This document shows positions 46,961-58,606 of a DNA stretch of 64,000 nt, piece by piece. This DNA comes from Perilla frutescens. Its lineage: Eukaryota > Streptophyta > Magnoliopsida > Lamiales > Lamiaceae. Where the stretch lies: NCBI GenBank assembly GCA_026008535.1, contig BRKX01000001.1, positions 37,847,817-37,911,816 on the forward strand, in the 5' to 3' direction. Positions within the stretch are counted from its first letter, which is position 1, and each line of letters opens with the position of its first letter. Both the position numbers and the translations under genes were made by a program. A model generated the notes under the pieces. That model saw nothing but the letters and a program-made list of their open reading frames with translations, was not told the DNA's origin and made no database searches.

Positions 46961-48082
46961 CTACTTTAGCAGAGACTTGAGCAGATAATTTCTCAAATAT
47001 TTTATTTGGATATTCCAACTATGATTATCACATTTACGAGTTAATAACTCAAATATAGATAGATTTGCAAATAAACCCACCTTGATTAGACCAACTCAGG
47101 TGGTCAAACTTCTACATACTTATCCCTCAGCTTCTCCAACCGGCTTAACAAGTCCTATAAGGTCAAACCTTATTTTAGATATGCTACTCTAATTTTCAGA
47201 ATTCTACTTTAATTTAATTGGAGCTTTTATTTACTTTAATTATATTTCAACTAAGAATGTGCGACTCTAGAGACCTCGTACAACTTTCACACAGGAGGAA
47301 ATAAATTCCAAAATATAATTTCCGTTTAATGAGACCAAAAGATTTGACAGAGATCACTTTCCGTAACTTGCCATTTTACTCATTTTTTTCATAGCAAACC
47401 TCGATTGCACTTTTTACTTGTCCAAAAATTATGAAAATAATCAGGCATGACCCCACATATATCTTTATTAAACTATACAATTTTTGAAATTTTCTGAAAT
47501 CACATGCTTTAGTTATAAAAATAACCGCCTGATTAAAATAATTGACTTTAATCAAAACTTATCGGAAAATTATGAAACTTGGCAGTCTTATAGAAAATAA
47601 TTTTTCGAGCAACTTTACAAAAGAAACTTTTTCGATTTGATAACCTGAAATGGGTGACAATGGGTAAAAACTGAAACTGATCGGCGTCCCTTTATTTTTC
47701 AAGTTTTCCGGCATTTTCGCCGGTTTCCGACCACCGGACGACAATGTACTCAACATATGAAATGAAGAACTATTTAAAACACACAACATATTAAAATTTC
47801 AACTATAAAGGATGAGAAATGGACCGAAACGAGACATTTGAAGCGGCGGCGCGACAGCAATTCCGGCCATCCACGGCAACGGCGGCGGCGGCTCTCTGGC
47901 AGCCTTCTGGCGCTCGATAGCTTCTCCCGCAGCAGCAGCAACCCTCCCCCCCAAATAAAACTTAACCTGGACCCGCATGCGTGATTTACTCGGCGCAGGC
48001 TCAGGTTTCTCTTGTTCGTCAACATGAACGAGAGAGAGAGAGAAGAGAGAGAATGAGCAAGGAAGAATGAATCCCCCCTCCC

Positions 48083-48092
48083 CTATTTATAG
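48083..48092 (-). promoter_or_regulatory. TATA box of the chromovirus LTR
   Basis: The minus strand reads CTATAAATAG followed by GGGAGGGGGGATTC and then a CT-rich leader. It is conserved in the other LTR at 53,651-53,660, the 5' LTR in the sense of the element, where it would drive the genomic RNA. Confidence 0.65.
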
Positions 48093-48800
48093 GAAAAGCT
48101 TAGGTTGGGCGGGTATAACTTTTTCGGATATAAAATACTGATAAAGTGATTTCCGGATTCAATTAAAGTTGCTTTATTCAATGGCGAGGTCCAAATGACC
48201 TCCAACACAAAATCTGAAAATACCGGGAGATTCGTTGGCTCGAGTACTATTGAAGGAACCCGACTCGGGATGATGAAGGAGTCGTCTAAAGAGAAATAAA
48301 GAAAGATTCCCTTTTAAAAATTAATTTTACTATTCATTTCGACTAACAGATTTTGCTCCCGAGCGCTCGATTGACCTCAGATTGGCAATCCATGAACGTG
48401 AACGGATTTCTTGGGTCATTTCCTATAAGATAGGCTTGATAAAACAAGTCTCAAATCAATAAGGAGGATTTCGTAAATTTTTCGAATCACGAACGCTCGT
48501 AGAAATTACTATTCACAGGTTTTCCCTTTACGATTTTCAATTACGGGACTCCTGTAGAGGTTAGAATAAAATTCTGAAAGCATCAACAGCTTCATTTAGG
48601 TTGTTACATTTCAGAAAAGACCAATATTGACTATCTTCCGGCGGCAAACGCAAAATCTCATAATCAATTTTTACATAAAATACACGAAAATGTCGCGACT
48701 TACATCTATTTTCCTTTATTTTAGCTCTAATTATTTTCTTTAGTCTTCTAAATAAATTTAGAAAACTCCTTAATACATTCTGAAATTCTGGGAAGTTATA

Positions 48801-50761
48801 AACTACACCCCTTAAAAAAAATTTCGTCCCGAAATTTACTTCCCCTCAAACGGAGGTCTGTATACTTTTTCAAGAATCCACAGCTTTACTAGAACCAAAA
48901 TGGTTCAAAACCTTTATTAGGTTTTCAACTCTAGACCTTACGACCAAGAATAGGGTAAGGGCTTTCTTTCTGGATTAGTTCTCACTCAGAACTATTTCTT
49001 TTCCTTTGGTAATATGTATTTATTTCAAACACATATTTTCAAAGCATTAGGACGTGAGACACGTTATTCACAATAATAAGGTCAGGTGTCAAAGCTGACC
49101 TATGGTCTATGTCTTTATCCTCTTTGAGGATTTCCCATAGGTTCATCGAATCTTTTACTTTAATCTCTTAGCGAAATGAACTCTTCCATTCGTTGAAGAT
49201 ACCTTTGAGAAGACCATGTCTTCCACCTGGAACTGCTAATCATTCCTTCTGTCTTTCGAGTCCTTTCTTGGTGGCTGAGCTATCTTGATTAACTTTGGTC
49301 GATCCTTTATCTTGGCTCAACTTTCTTTACTTGCAATCGTACATATAACTGTCTTTTACCCGCATACTATACGTTCCGAGTCTTTATCCGCCTTGATCGA
49401 ACTTTGCCTATCCCTTGATTAATCGATAGCTCTCAGCTTTTCTTGTACTAGCTTTATCTCGTACTTCTTCACTTTAACTATCGTATGAGACTCCTTGTCA
49501 CGTCTTTTGAAACTCGTGCTTCATCGCTGCTCAAACGACTCGCAACTATAAGAAAGGGGATTACTTATTTAGTCTATGTTCAAAGTGATTCTTATCAAAG
49601 GTTAAAGTTCACCCTATGGTAAAGCTTCTATTGTCTATGTTCTTTCTAAGTTTGAAACATAGAAATGTATTTAACTTCTATAACGTTTTCTCAGGGATTT
49701 TTGTCGGGCATTCACCGGCTGGTTGTGACGTCTTGACTTCTATAACGCTTCTTTGATGATTCACGATTAAGATGAGTATCCCTCCCTGCTTGGAACTTCT
49801 TTAGCTCTAGGTGCTTGTCTGTAGTGAAACTCTTTTTTTTCTTTCGGGTCGCACAAGACTCATCTTGTCTCAACAGGCCCAGAGGACCTGAGATTGCAAT
49901 GATGCATCTTCAATGGTTACTTTTTTCATTGTACCGGCTTTCCTGGGATAATTATACTCTTCTAGTCTGATGGGCTGGCCTCTTGCGATCAATCTTTACA
50001 ATTTGTAGGGCTTTCTTCAAACGGCAAAACTTCTTCTCTCTAGCATGATTCCCATGCAGTGTGAAGGGCTCACCCAACCACATGCCTCTTAAACTCTCTA
50101 GCTATGGAACTTAATTCATAAAGCTCTTTTAATCTACAAGGAAAACTTAAAATTCTTCTAAGTTCAAGCATCTATAGTCTATGTTCTCGACTAAGCTCTA
50201 TCTTTAAATTACCTATCCTTGATCCTTTATCTTAGACATTCTCTATCCTCAGAATCATAATACTTTCTAGCAGTAGATAGTCCTTTTTCCCCAAAGAGAA
50301 GACTTTTAAATCAAAATTCAGATTTCAATAATGACCAGAAGATTTCGATATCAAAAAGATTATATCTTTAAAATTCTTTTTGAAAAGAATAACTATAAAT
50401 TAACTTTTGCCTTTTAAAACAACTTCAGACTACCTTATGGACTCAACTAAAAGTACTTTTACTATTTAAACTTTTAGATCTATGGCTTACTTGAAAACAA
50501 CATTCTTTAATTTTCCTTGCGTTGCTCAAAGCTCACTTATGAATGACTTACCATTCACCTATATTTTAAAAAGTTCTAACACAATAACCAAAGCTTTTAA
50601 AACTTTCATACCTTTGAACTCTGTTGAGGATGCGAGGTGATGATGTACTGTGGGTTGTTGTATAGAATCCTTTAAGAATATAACTCAAATTCACATAATC
50701 ACTTTAAGCAAACAAACATAAGAGACAGTTCGCAGAGTTGCAGGCTGGCTTTGATACCAAC
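48801..50761 (-). pseudogene. Interior of the chromovirus derivative with integrase tail trace
   Basis: Nearly 2 kb with no open frame of note. Read on the minus strand, the part from about 49,230 to 48,830 echoes the end of a chromovirus integrase/chromodomain: a MVFSKVSSTNGRVHFAKR-like piece (compare V-F-L-K-V-S-P-x-x-G-V-x-R-F), then RSRVENLIKVLNHFGSSKA, then the usual NFGTKFF end before the polypurine tract. Stops and frame changes are everywhere. Gag, protease, RT and the integrase core are missing. The primer-binding site is at 50,747-50,759. Confidence 0.65.
50747..50759 (-). other. Primer-binding site of the nested chromovirus derivative
   Basis: The minus strand reads TGGTATCAAAGCC, one mismatch from the initiator-Met tRNA complement over the first 12 bases. 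It is two bases inside the LTR end at 50,762. Confidence 0.8.
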
Positions 50762-53700
50762 TGTAACAGCCCTGTCCCGAGGATGGAGACGGGGTTGTTG
50801 TGCGTAAAATAGCACGAAAAATTAGAAATCCAGGGGGGTGTTTCTAGAATTAAGCTAAGTTAGCGCCTCAAAAACTTAGGCAACATAACTTTATGATTAG
50901 GAAGAACTTATCGTTTTCAACGAATCAAAGGGGTCAATGGGTTCAAACAAGTTGAAGGAATGCCTATTCATAGGCTAATCAAATTCAAACAAAATCCAAT
51001 AATTAATAGATAGGACTCCGACTCTTCAAATAAACAAGACCTCTCCATAGGTCACAACAACTACGACCCATCAATAGGCCAAAGGCAAATAAACTATTTT
51101 ATGTCCTATTTATGGGACATAAGCAATTAATCAAAATAAGACCCATTCATAGGTCAACTGGAAAATAAATAAAATCCAAGACTTAACCAAGTACGACCAA
51201 CTCATAGGTCGAAAACTGTAATGAAACATGCTTAGATTTATGAAAAGAAGTGGGACTTTATTATCATGATTCAATAAAGGATAAAATTCAGATATGCCCA
51301 AAAATAAAACATAGCATGCAATCATACTATGGGGCAACTGTATCAGAGTTTAAGCGGAAAACAATGGAGTAATATTGTATCACATAACAACATACTCATG
51401 AGCAATAATTTAGTCTGAACGAGACAACAAGGCATGATCAACCCATAACAGTACATCAAGCCATCACCTTCCGCATCTCAACCTGTGAAAAACATTTTGA
51501 AAATATTTTGGGCGTGAGTACTAAAGCACTCAGTAGGTTAAACTTTTAACTCAATCTTTAATAAAAACTGTTATAGAATATCCAAAATATAAATACAGAT
51601 AATGGAAAGCAAAACGCGAAAGCCCTTCCCATTTCTGCAAACCTTTACTTCTCTTTGGTACCCTGTAGCTCCTTCTGTCGTCTACTGCACTTTATGACAT
51701 GTCGCTGATAGGAAAAGGGAGGGGTTACCTCGCTAATCCGAGACGAGTGTACTAGGGATCACCTAGCAGTGACCCTGAGTATACCAGGGGTTACCTAGCA
51801 TTGACTCCTATAGTGATGCCCAGATCACGTGTATGTGCAGGGGTTACCTCACAGTGATACCTTTAGTGATTAACATCACAACGGCAAGAATCACAGTTTT
51901 TGCCTATCCTTTGATATATGTTCTCTATAAAACGCGTAATATAACATAAGTACAAAAACTATGTTATTCTCTTAATATAGCAACTGTCCTAACCTTTAAT
52001 TACTCTAGCAAACTTAGTTCAATTATGCTTCATATTCCTTAAATGGAAACCATTCTTTAACTTGAGTTTAATACTAAAAGCACAAGCTAAAAAGTACAAC
52101 TCATTATACACAAGTATAATCAATACACAATAAACATTTAATATACTGTAACTTTAAACTATGACTTTTAGACTTTAAATATAAACTATAACCTTAATCT
52201 ATAAACTATGAACTTTGAACTCCATACCTTAACTTTTACCCCATAGACTTTAGTTATGGCAAGGCATAATATATTCTATTTAATTATGTCAAAGTATAAT
52301 CTATATTTATTTATTGTGATAAATCATAATCTATTTTTCCAATAATTATGATGAAGTATAATCTATATTCTCAGTAATTATAGCAAAGCATAACCTATGT
52401 TCTCAATAATTATAGCACATCATAATTTATGTTCTCAATAATTATGGCACAACATAATCTATGTTCTCAATAATTATTGCGTAGCATAATCTATGTTCTC
52501 ATTAGTTATACAATAGTATAATGCTACTACTTTAGCAAAGACTTGAGTAGATAATTTCTCAAATATTTTATTTGGATATTCCAACTATGACTATCACATT
52601 TACGAGTTAATAACTCAAATATAGATAGATTTGCAAATAAACCCACCTCGATTAGACCAACTCAGGTGGTCAAACTTCTCGATACTCATCCGTCAGCTTC
52701 TTTGACCGGCTTAACAAGTCCTATAAGGTCAAACCTTATTTTAGGACTGCTACTCTAATTTTCATAATTCGACTTTAATTTAATTGGAGCTTTTATTTAC
52801 TTTAATTATATTTCAACTAAGAATGCACGACTCTAGAGACCTCGTACAACTTTCACACAGGAGGAAATAAATTCCAAAATATAATTTCCATTTAATGAAA
52901 CCAAAAGATTTCACAGAGATCACTTTCCGTAACTTGCCATTTTACTCATTTTTTTCATAGCAAACCTCGATTGCACTTTTTACTTGTCCAAAAATTATGA
53001 AAATAATCAGACATGACCCCACATATATCTTTATTAAACTATACAATTTTTGGAATTTTCTGAAATCACATGCTTTAGTTATAAAAATAACCACCTGATT
53101 AAAATAATCGACTTTAATCAAAACTTATCGGAAAATTATGAAACTTGGCAGAGTTATAGAAAATTATTTTTTGAGCAACTTTACAGAAGAAATTTTTTCG
53201 ATTTGATGACCTGAAATGGGTGACAATGGGCAAAAATCGAAACTGATCGGCGCCCATTTATTTTTCACATTTTCCGACATTTTCGCCGGTTTCCGACCAC
53301 CAGACGATAATGCACTCAACATATGAAATGAAGCACTATTTAAAACATACAACATATTAAAATTTCAACTATAAAGAATAAGAAATGGACCGAAACGAGA
53401 CATCTGAAACGGCGGCGTGACAGCAATTCCGGCCATCCACGGCAGCGGCGGCGGTGGCTCTCTGGCAGCCTTCCGGCGCACGATAGCTTCTCCCGCAGCA
53501 GCGCAACCCTCCCCCCAAATAAAACTTAATCTGGACCCGCATGCGCGATTTACTCGGCGTAGGCCCGGGTTTCTCTCGTTTGTCAATACGAACGAGAGAG
53601 AAAGAGAGAGAAGAGAGAGAATGAGCAAGGAAGAATGAATCCCCCCTCCCCTATTTATAGGAAAAGCTTAGGTGGGGCGGGTATAACTTTTTCGGATATA

Positions 53701-54375
53701 AAATACTGATAAAGTGACCAAATGACCTCCGGATTCAATTAAAGTTGTTTTATTCAATGGCGAGGTCCAAATGACCTCCAACACAAAATTCGAAAATACC
53801 GAGAGATTCATTGGCTCGAGTACTATTGAAGCAACCCGACTCGGGATGATGAAGGAGTCGTCTGAAGATAAATGAAGAAAGATTCCCTTTTAAAAATTAA
53901 TTTTACTATTCATTTCGACTGACAGATTTGCTCCCGAGCGCTCGATTGATCTCAGATTGGCAATCCGTGAACGCGAACGGATTTCTTGGGTCATTTTCTA
54001 TAAGATAGGCTTGATAGAACAAGTCTCAGATCAATAAGGAGGATTTCGTAAATTTTTCGAATCATGAACGCTCGCAGAAATTACTATTCACATGTTTTTC
54101 CTTTACGATTTTCAATTACGGGACTCCTGTAGAGGTCAGAATAAAATTCTGAAAGCATCAACAACTTCATTTAGGTTGTTACATTTCAGAAAAGACCAAT
54201 ATTGACTATCTTCCGTCGGCAAACGCAAAATCTGATAATCAATTTTTACATAAAATACACGAAAAGGTCGCGACTTACATCTGTTTTACTTTATTTTAGC
54301 TCCAATTATTTTCTTTAGTCTTCTAAATAAATTTAGAAAACTCCTTAATACATTCTGAAATTCTGGCATGTTACA
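50762..54375 (-). repeat. 5' LTR of the nested chromovirus derivative
   Basis: 3,614 bp, TGTAACAGCC to CATGTTACA on the plus strand. As the element reads on the minus strand, this is the upstream LTR and holds the likely active promoter (TATA at 53,651-53,660). A GA microsatellite (53,590-53,620) lies in the leader. ORFs over the GC-rich island differ in frame between the two LTRs and are not genes. Confidence 0.88.
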
Positions 54376-54380
54376 TCTAA

Positions 54381-55207
54381 CTTGTTGTTGTTCCTCTTGA
54401 AATCTTGAAATTGTCGATGTGTATGTAGATGATGTAGACCATCTTTTGCTGAGCCACTTATATAAAATCAACCCACCAACTACACAGCCTCGTAGCCCCT
54501 TTGAGCCTATGAAATGCCTTGACAGATTTTTTGTTTGGGATGGTAATATATGGCCAGGACATCATGAGAGCCTGAAAAACAAAAAAAATGGGGAAGGCAG
54601 AATTGTTTGGAGACATATGTGAAAAGAGAGCCAGAAAAAAGATAGGGGGAATAAAATGAAATAAATAATATATATATATATATATATAATGATCAAGGAA
54701 AAAAGAGAGAAAGAATAATTTCCCCTGGTCTCAAGTGTTCAGAATGCCCGTATCAAAGAAATATTCATTGTCTGAACAGGGTATAAGAGGGTAGTTGATT
54801 AGAAAAAAGAGAGAGAGATTGTACATGTAATAAATTTTCCTATTAAGAAAAGCCCACTTCAGCCTAACTTATTGATACTTATGCATCTATGGTTTTTTGA
54901 ACTTAAAAGCATAACATTAGCAAGTCTATGGGATGAATAGGTACATAATGCATTGAATTGAGTGCATACACTAAGCCTAAACACTGAGCGAAGAGGGTTT
55001 GTGAGGATGACCATGCTTTGCTAATTTTTGACCTATTTTTGGTGTGCTGAAACTTTGCAATTTTTAAATTGTTGAAGTTGATGTGCCCACACTGATTAAC
55101 AGTTTGCATGCTTTTTTTTTTTTATCTGGAGTCTGATTCTTTTCTCCTTTCTTTTCTTTTGTTTTTTTCTGGACGTGTTGCATCCATGCTTGAGGAATAT
55201 CATGTCT
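54381..55207 (+). other. Post-pol region of the Athila-type element, right part
   Basis: Continues the region cut at 45,191. A (TA)n tract lies at 54,669-54,688. No coding frame. It still shows the GGGCA/TGCCC motif (TGCCCG near 54,745, TGCCCAC near 55,083). Confidence 0.6.
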
Positions 55208-55221
55208 AAAGTGTGTGGGTG
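55208..55221 (+). other. Polypurine tract of the Athila-type element
   Basis: AAAGTGTGTGGGTG directly precedes the 3' LTR and resembles the TAAGTGTGGGGG tract of Athila elements. Confidence 0.65.
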
Positions 55222-56786
55222 TGATAAGTCCATTTATTTTGTATTTTTATGGGCATTTCGTTCGTTATAAATGTCCTTTTTGAGTTTGTTTTGAGTTGAA
55301 GAGAACCATGTTGCGGTAAAAGGGCATTTCGGAAGTCGAGTATGGCGGAAGAGGCATTTTATGCCCAATTATTCATGTTTATCTCGTAGATATAAACCGT
55401 ATTCAGAGGTACTGGGGACTTCTTCAGCATTCATCCTATATTCGGGAGACAGGATGGGCATATCAGATAAGGATGAAGCTGACTAGATGATGTCGTGCCC
55501 ACATTGCCTGTACAGACTCGACCACAGGCCAGAATGGGTACATGCGTGAATTCCAGGATTCAGTTGAAGGAAAAAGGCGTGAAGAATAATTGCATATCCG
55601 AAGAAGAGTTAGAAATAAGCTGGACTCCTGAGAGGCGTTGTAACGAAGAGATAAGCTCAATCCCTAAAAAAATAGGGATTTGATCAAGATGATGTTTATC
55701 CAGACAGATTAAGATGGGCACGCCAGATCCAGAATCTAGTGAAGACTCCAGTTTATTGGGGAAACTCAAACTCGGAAATGTAACTATTTAAGCTAATTTA
55801 TTTTCTGGAATTAACAACTTTGGAAGTCAGAAACACTGCTACAATATTTATTTTTCTGCACTTTTATTTCGTGCGCTGCTTAGACAGCAAGAACAATCCA
55901 ATAGGCCTTACGCTTTTGGAACTTAGGATATGTTTATGTTTCTCATCGTTGGAGTTGACATTTTTAATTAATTAATTCAGTAAGTTTTCATTTATTTTAT
56001 GTCTTTAATTTTTGTAATTTTAATTATGTCTAGCCTGCGTGGCTAGATCTTTATTTCTGGTGTTTGAACAATGAAAATGGTTTAAATACAAATCTAGACT
56101 AGTGAGGCTGAAATGGGCATAGTAATGAATGATAAGTTTCTGTCGATCCTTGAACCTGTTCCATGTGAGTGTGTGTCTGAAATGCCCAATGTGGCTGATC
56201 ACTCGTTAGACATAGATGGCACACCACTATTAATTGAATTGGTGAATCGTGACTGCGTGTCGATTCATATAGTAATAAGGGAATTGATGGGTTGTTGTGG
56301 GCACACGAGGAATAGGTAAACACAACAGACTTGGGTTTGTCTAGGGCACACTGCTGTCTATTCACTTACATCTCTTTGGAGAATCGGGGGGTGGGTGATA
56401 GGTTAGCGGTTTACTTGACGATGAATTGCTTTTCAACCTAAAATAAAATGATGAATGAGGCGATGCAGAGAAGAATCTGATCGCCATAACTAGGTGACTT
56501 ATGCATGTATGAAAATCGGTGTGCCCATGATTGAGTAGTTTTATACTTAAACCAAATTCTAGTTCAAATGCCAGAACCTTTTGTTATTTGATATTGTCTT
56601 TAATTTCCTTTTGCAGATTTAGTTTTAGTACAGTGACAACACAAAACCCCTATTTTTGATTGGTGACTCGAAGGTGGAATCACATTAGATCTCTGTTAGA
56701 TCGACCCGTACTCACTTGCTAGCTACGCTCGCTGTGGGCACATGAGCAATACAAATTTATTTTGAGCGCGAAACGACCGCGCGTCA
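55222..56786 (+). repeat. 3' LTR of the Athila-type element
   Basis: 1,565 bp, TGATAAG to GCGTCA. It diverges by roughly 9 percent from the 5' LTR over the first 240 bases and contains about 12 copies of GGGCA or TGCCC. Confidence 0.88.
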
Positions 56787-56959
56787 GTGACTAATTAATT
56801 GGTGGAATAAAATAGGAATATCATTTTATGCAAAACTTAGATGAACTGGCCACGTGAATAAGACTTACATATGAATTATTAAACTTTGTGTGCTTGATTA
56901 TGAGTGGTGGCATGAGTGAATAACTAGCCCAAGAAGCACATGTCCAATATTTCTATGTT

Positions 56960-57400
56960 ATGATAAGTATTCGCAAGAACAGTTTGATAACAATTAGATT
57001 AATTAAATAAGGTTAAGTAGTCAATAAATCAATCATAAAACTCATTGTGTGAACTCTCCCTTACAATCTGTATGCAGCAGAGAGAATAAAAATAAAACAA
57101 ACAAAAAAAATAATACTGGATAAAAAATACTCTAAATTAAAGCTCAACAAATAGATCAAATATTAGCCGTAAATTAAACCGATCCCCGACAATGGTGCCA
57201 AAAAATTATTCGGTATTATATTTCACCTAAAATACTACTCACAAGAGAACGATGTAATTTATAGCAAAATAATGGCCAGCAAGGTTATATCCACAAGGAC
57301 TGGCAATGTAATTTAGCTAACTACCCAATTATGTTGTCCTACTTTATCTAAAGAACCGAATTAAAGAGTTGAATTTTTAATTAACTAAATGTTGTAAATT
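56960..57400 (-). mobile_element. Older Athila fragment: PBS and LTR edge
   Basis: On the minus strand, TGGCACCATTGTCGGGGATC (57,200-57,181) is a diverged Athila-type primer-binding site. The sequence beyond it (57,205-57,400) holds phrases common at Athila LTR ends, such as a TATCCACAAGGACTGGC segment. The sequence before it (56,980-57,180) would be the untranslated leader. No partner LTR or coding region is in the window. Confidence 0.55.
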
Positions 57401-58412
57401 AAATTAAAGTTGTTTAATTCAATGGCGAGATCCAAATGACCTCTGATGCAAAAACTGAAAATACCGAAAGACTCATTGGCATGAGTACTATTGAATCAAC
57501 CCATTATGGAAAAATGAGGAGGTCGTTTGAAGAAAATCGAAGATCGGTTTACTTTTTGAAATGAAAGTTCAATATTCTGCCCTTTTTACTGAAAACGCTC
57601 TCGAGCGTTTGATTGACCTCTGATGCAAAAATCTGAAAATATTGGGAGACTTGTTGGCATGAGTACTATTGAACCAACCCATTGTGGAAAAACGAGGAGG
57701 TCGTTTGAAGAAAATCGAAGATGGATTTACTTTTTGAAATGAAAGTTCACTATTCCGCCCTTTTTACTGAAAACACTCTCGAGCGTTCGATTGACTTCTG
57801 ATTGACAATGACCTCTGATGTATAAATCCAAAAATATTGGGAGACTCATTGGCATGAGTACTATTGAACCAACCCATTGATGAAAAATAAAGAGGTTGTT
57901 TGAAGAAAATCGAAGAAGGGATTACTTTTTGAAACGAAAGTTCACTATTCCGTCCTTTTTACTGAAAACACTCTCGAGCGTTCGATTGACCTCTGATTAA
58001 AAATTCAAGAACATGGATGGATTTCTTGGGCGATTTTCTATAGAGACGGATTGTCAAAACAAGACTCAAATCAATACAAAAGATTTCATAGAAATTCGAA
58101 AATCACATATTTATGGAAAAATACTATTCGCAGGTTTACCCTTTACGATTTTCAACTTCAGGACTCATGTAGAGGTTAGATTAAAATCATGAAAACACCA
58201 GCGGCTTCCTTTAGGTCATTATGTTTCAGAAAAGACCAATATTGACTATATTCCGACGAAAATTGCAAAATCTCATAATCGATTTTCATATAAAAGACAT
58301 AAAAAGTCCCGACTTATATCTGTTTAACTTTATTTTAGTTCCAATTCTTTTCTTTAGTTTTCTAAATGAATTTAAAAAACTCACTAAGATATTATGAAAT
58401 AATGGGGTGTTA
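57400..58412 (-). repeat. Third chromovirus LTR fragment, with internal triplication
   Basis: It aligns with 53,743-54,375 of the LTR family (AAGTTGTTTAATTCAATGGC at the left, GGGTGTTACA at the right). A 176-197-bp segment is repeated three times: GGCATGAGTACTATTGAA recurs near 57,478, 57,655 and 57,851, and CTCTCGAGCGTT recurs near 57,598, 57,775 and 57,971. The single-copy relatives in the nested element have one unit only. Confidence 0.8.
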
Positions 58413-58606
58413 CAGACTACACCCCTTGTTGCCCGACTGCTTGGGTCTAGATCATCTGGAACTACATCTAAATCTCTATGGCGACTAGGACTCTCTTCGG
58501 ATCACAATTTCAAAATGCCTAGATTACCTTCCTCAGTTGTTGGTACACTAACCGTTCTCCCAGCAGTTAGCTTGCCATACTTACTGTTGCCGCCCGTTGG
58601 TCTACC
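58413..58606 (-). mobile_element. Chromovirus interior fragment, split by a CACTA-like element
   Basis: It directly follows the LTR fragment end. It resumes at 59,812 and runs to about 60,150, where it matches 48,830-49,000 of the nested derivative (AAATTTCGTCCCGAAATTT-like start, GAATCCACAACCTTACTAGAACC). Non-coding remnant of the pol tail. Confidence 0.65.

Larger units (their letters stand above)
45197..48800 (-). repeat. 3' LTR of the nested chromovirus derivative
   Basis: About 3,604 bp, colinear with 50,762-54,375 with a few percent divergence. It includes a block of TTATRGCAAAGCATAATCTATGTTCTCAATAA repeats (46,680-46,950) and a GC-rich island (47,840-48,010). The inner end is degenerate, reading AGTTATA where the other copy has TGTTACA. 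Confidence 0.88.
45192..54380 (-). mobile_element. Nested chromovirus derivative with 3.6-kb LTRs
   Basis: Perfect 5-bp target duplication TCTAA (45,192-45,196 and 54,376-54,380). On the plus strand the ends are TGTAACAGCC and CATGTTACA. The LTRs are 3.6 kb each. The interior, only about 1.96 kb, starts (minus strand) with an initiator-Met-type primer site and ends with a polypurine tract AAGGGGTGTAG. The only coding trace is a decayed chromovirus integrase tail. The layout, large LTRs with a short non-coding interior, is that of a large retrotransposon derivative (LARD) mobilised by a related autonomous chromovirus. Confidence 0.88.
40237..56786 (+). mobile_element. Athila-type element lacking RT and integrase
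   Basis: Two LTRs (40,237-41,794 and 55,222-56,786) both start TGATAAG and end GCGTCA. They enclose a primer-binding site, decayed gag and protease, the post-pol motif CTGGGAGGCAACCCAAG (44,506-44,522) and a polypurine tract (55,208-55,221). No reverse transcriptase, RNase H or integrase is present: protease is followed directly by the post-pol region. About 9.2 kb of the length is a nested chromovirus derivative. The outer flanks (AGTGC and GTGAC) do not give a clean target duplication. LTR divergence over the first 240 bases is about 9 percent, so this element is much older than the Tat copy. Confidence 0.85.

Noticed and set aside
47774..48025. Minus-strand ORF in the chromovirus LTR with a partial counterpart at 53,365-53,628
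   Set aside because: The two LTR copies share the first part (ACGSRLSFIWG) but then differ in frame because of a GCAGCA-type length change. It is leader sequence downstream of the TATA box, not a conserved protein.
40232..56791. Target duplication of the Athila-type element
   Set aside because: The flanks AGTGC and GTGAC share only part of their bases; no exact 5-bp duplication can be claimed.
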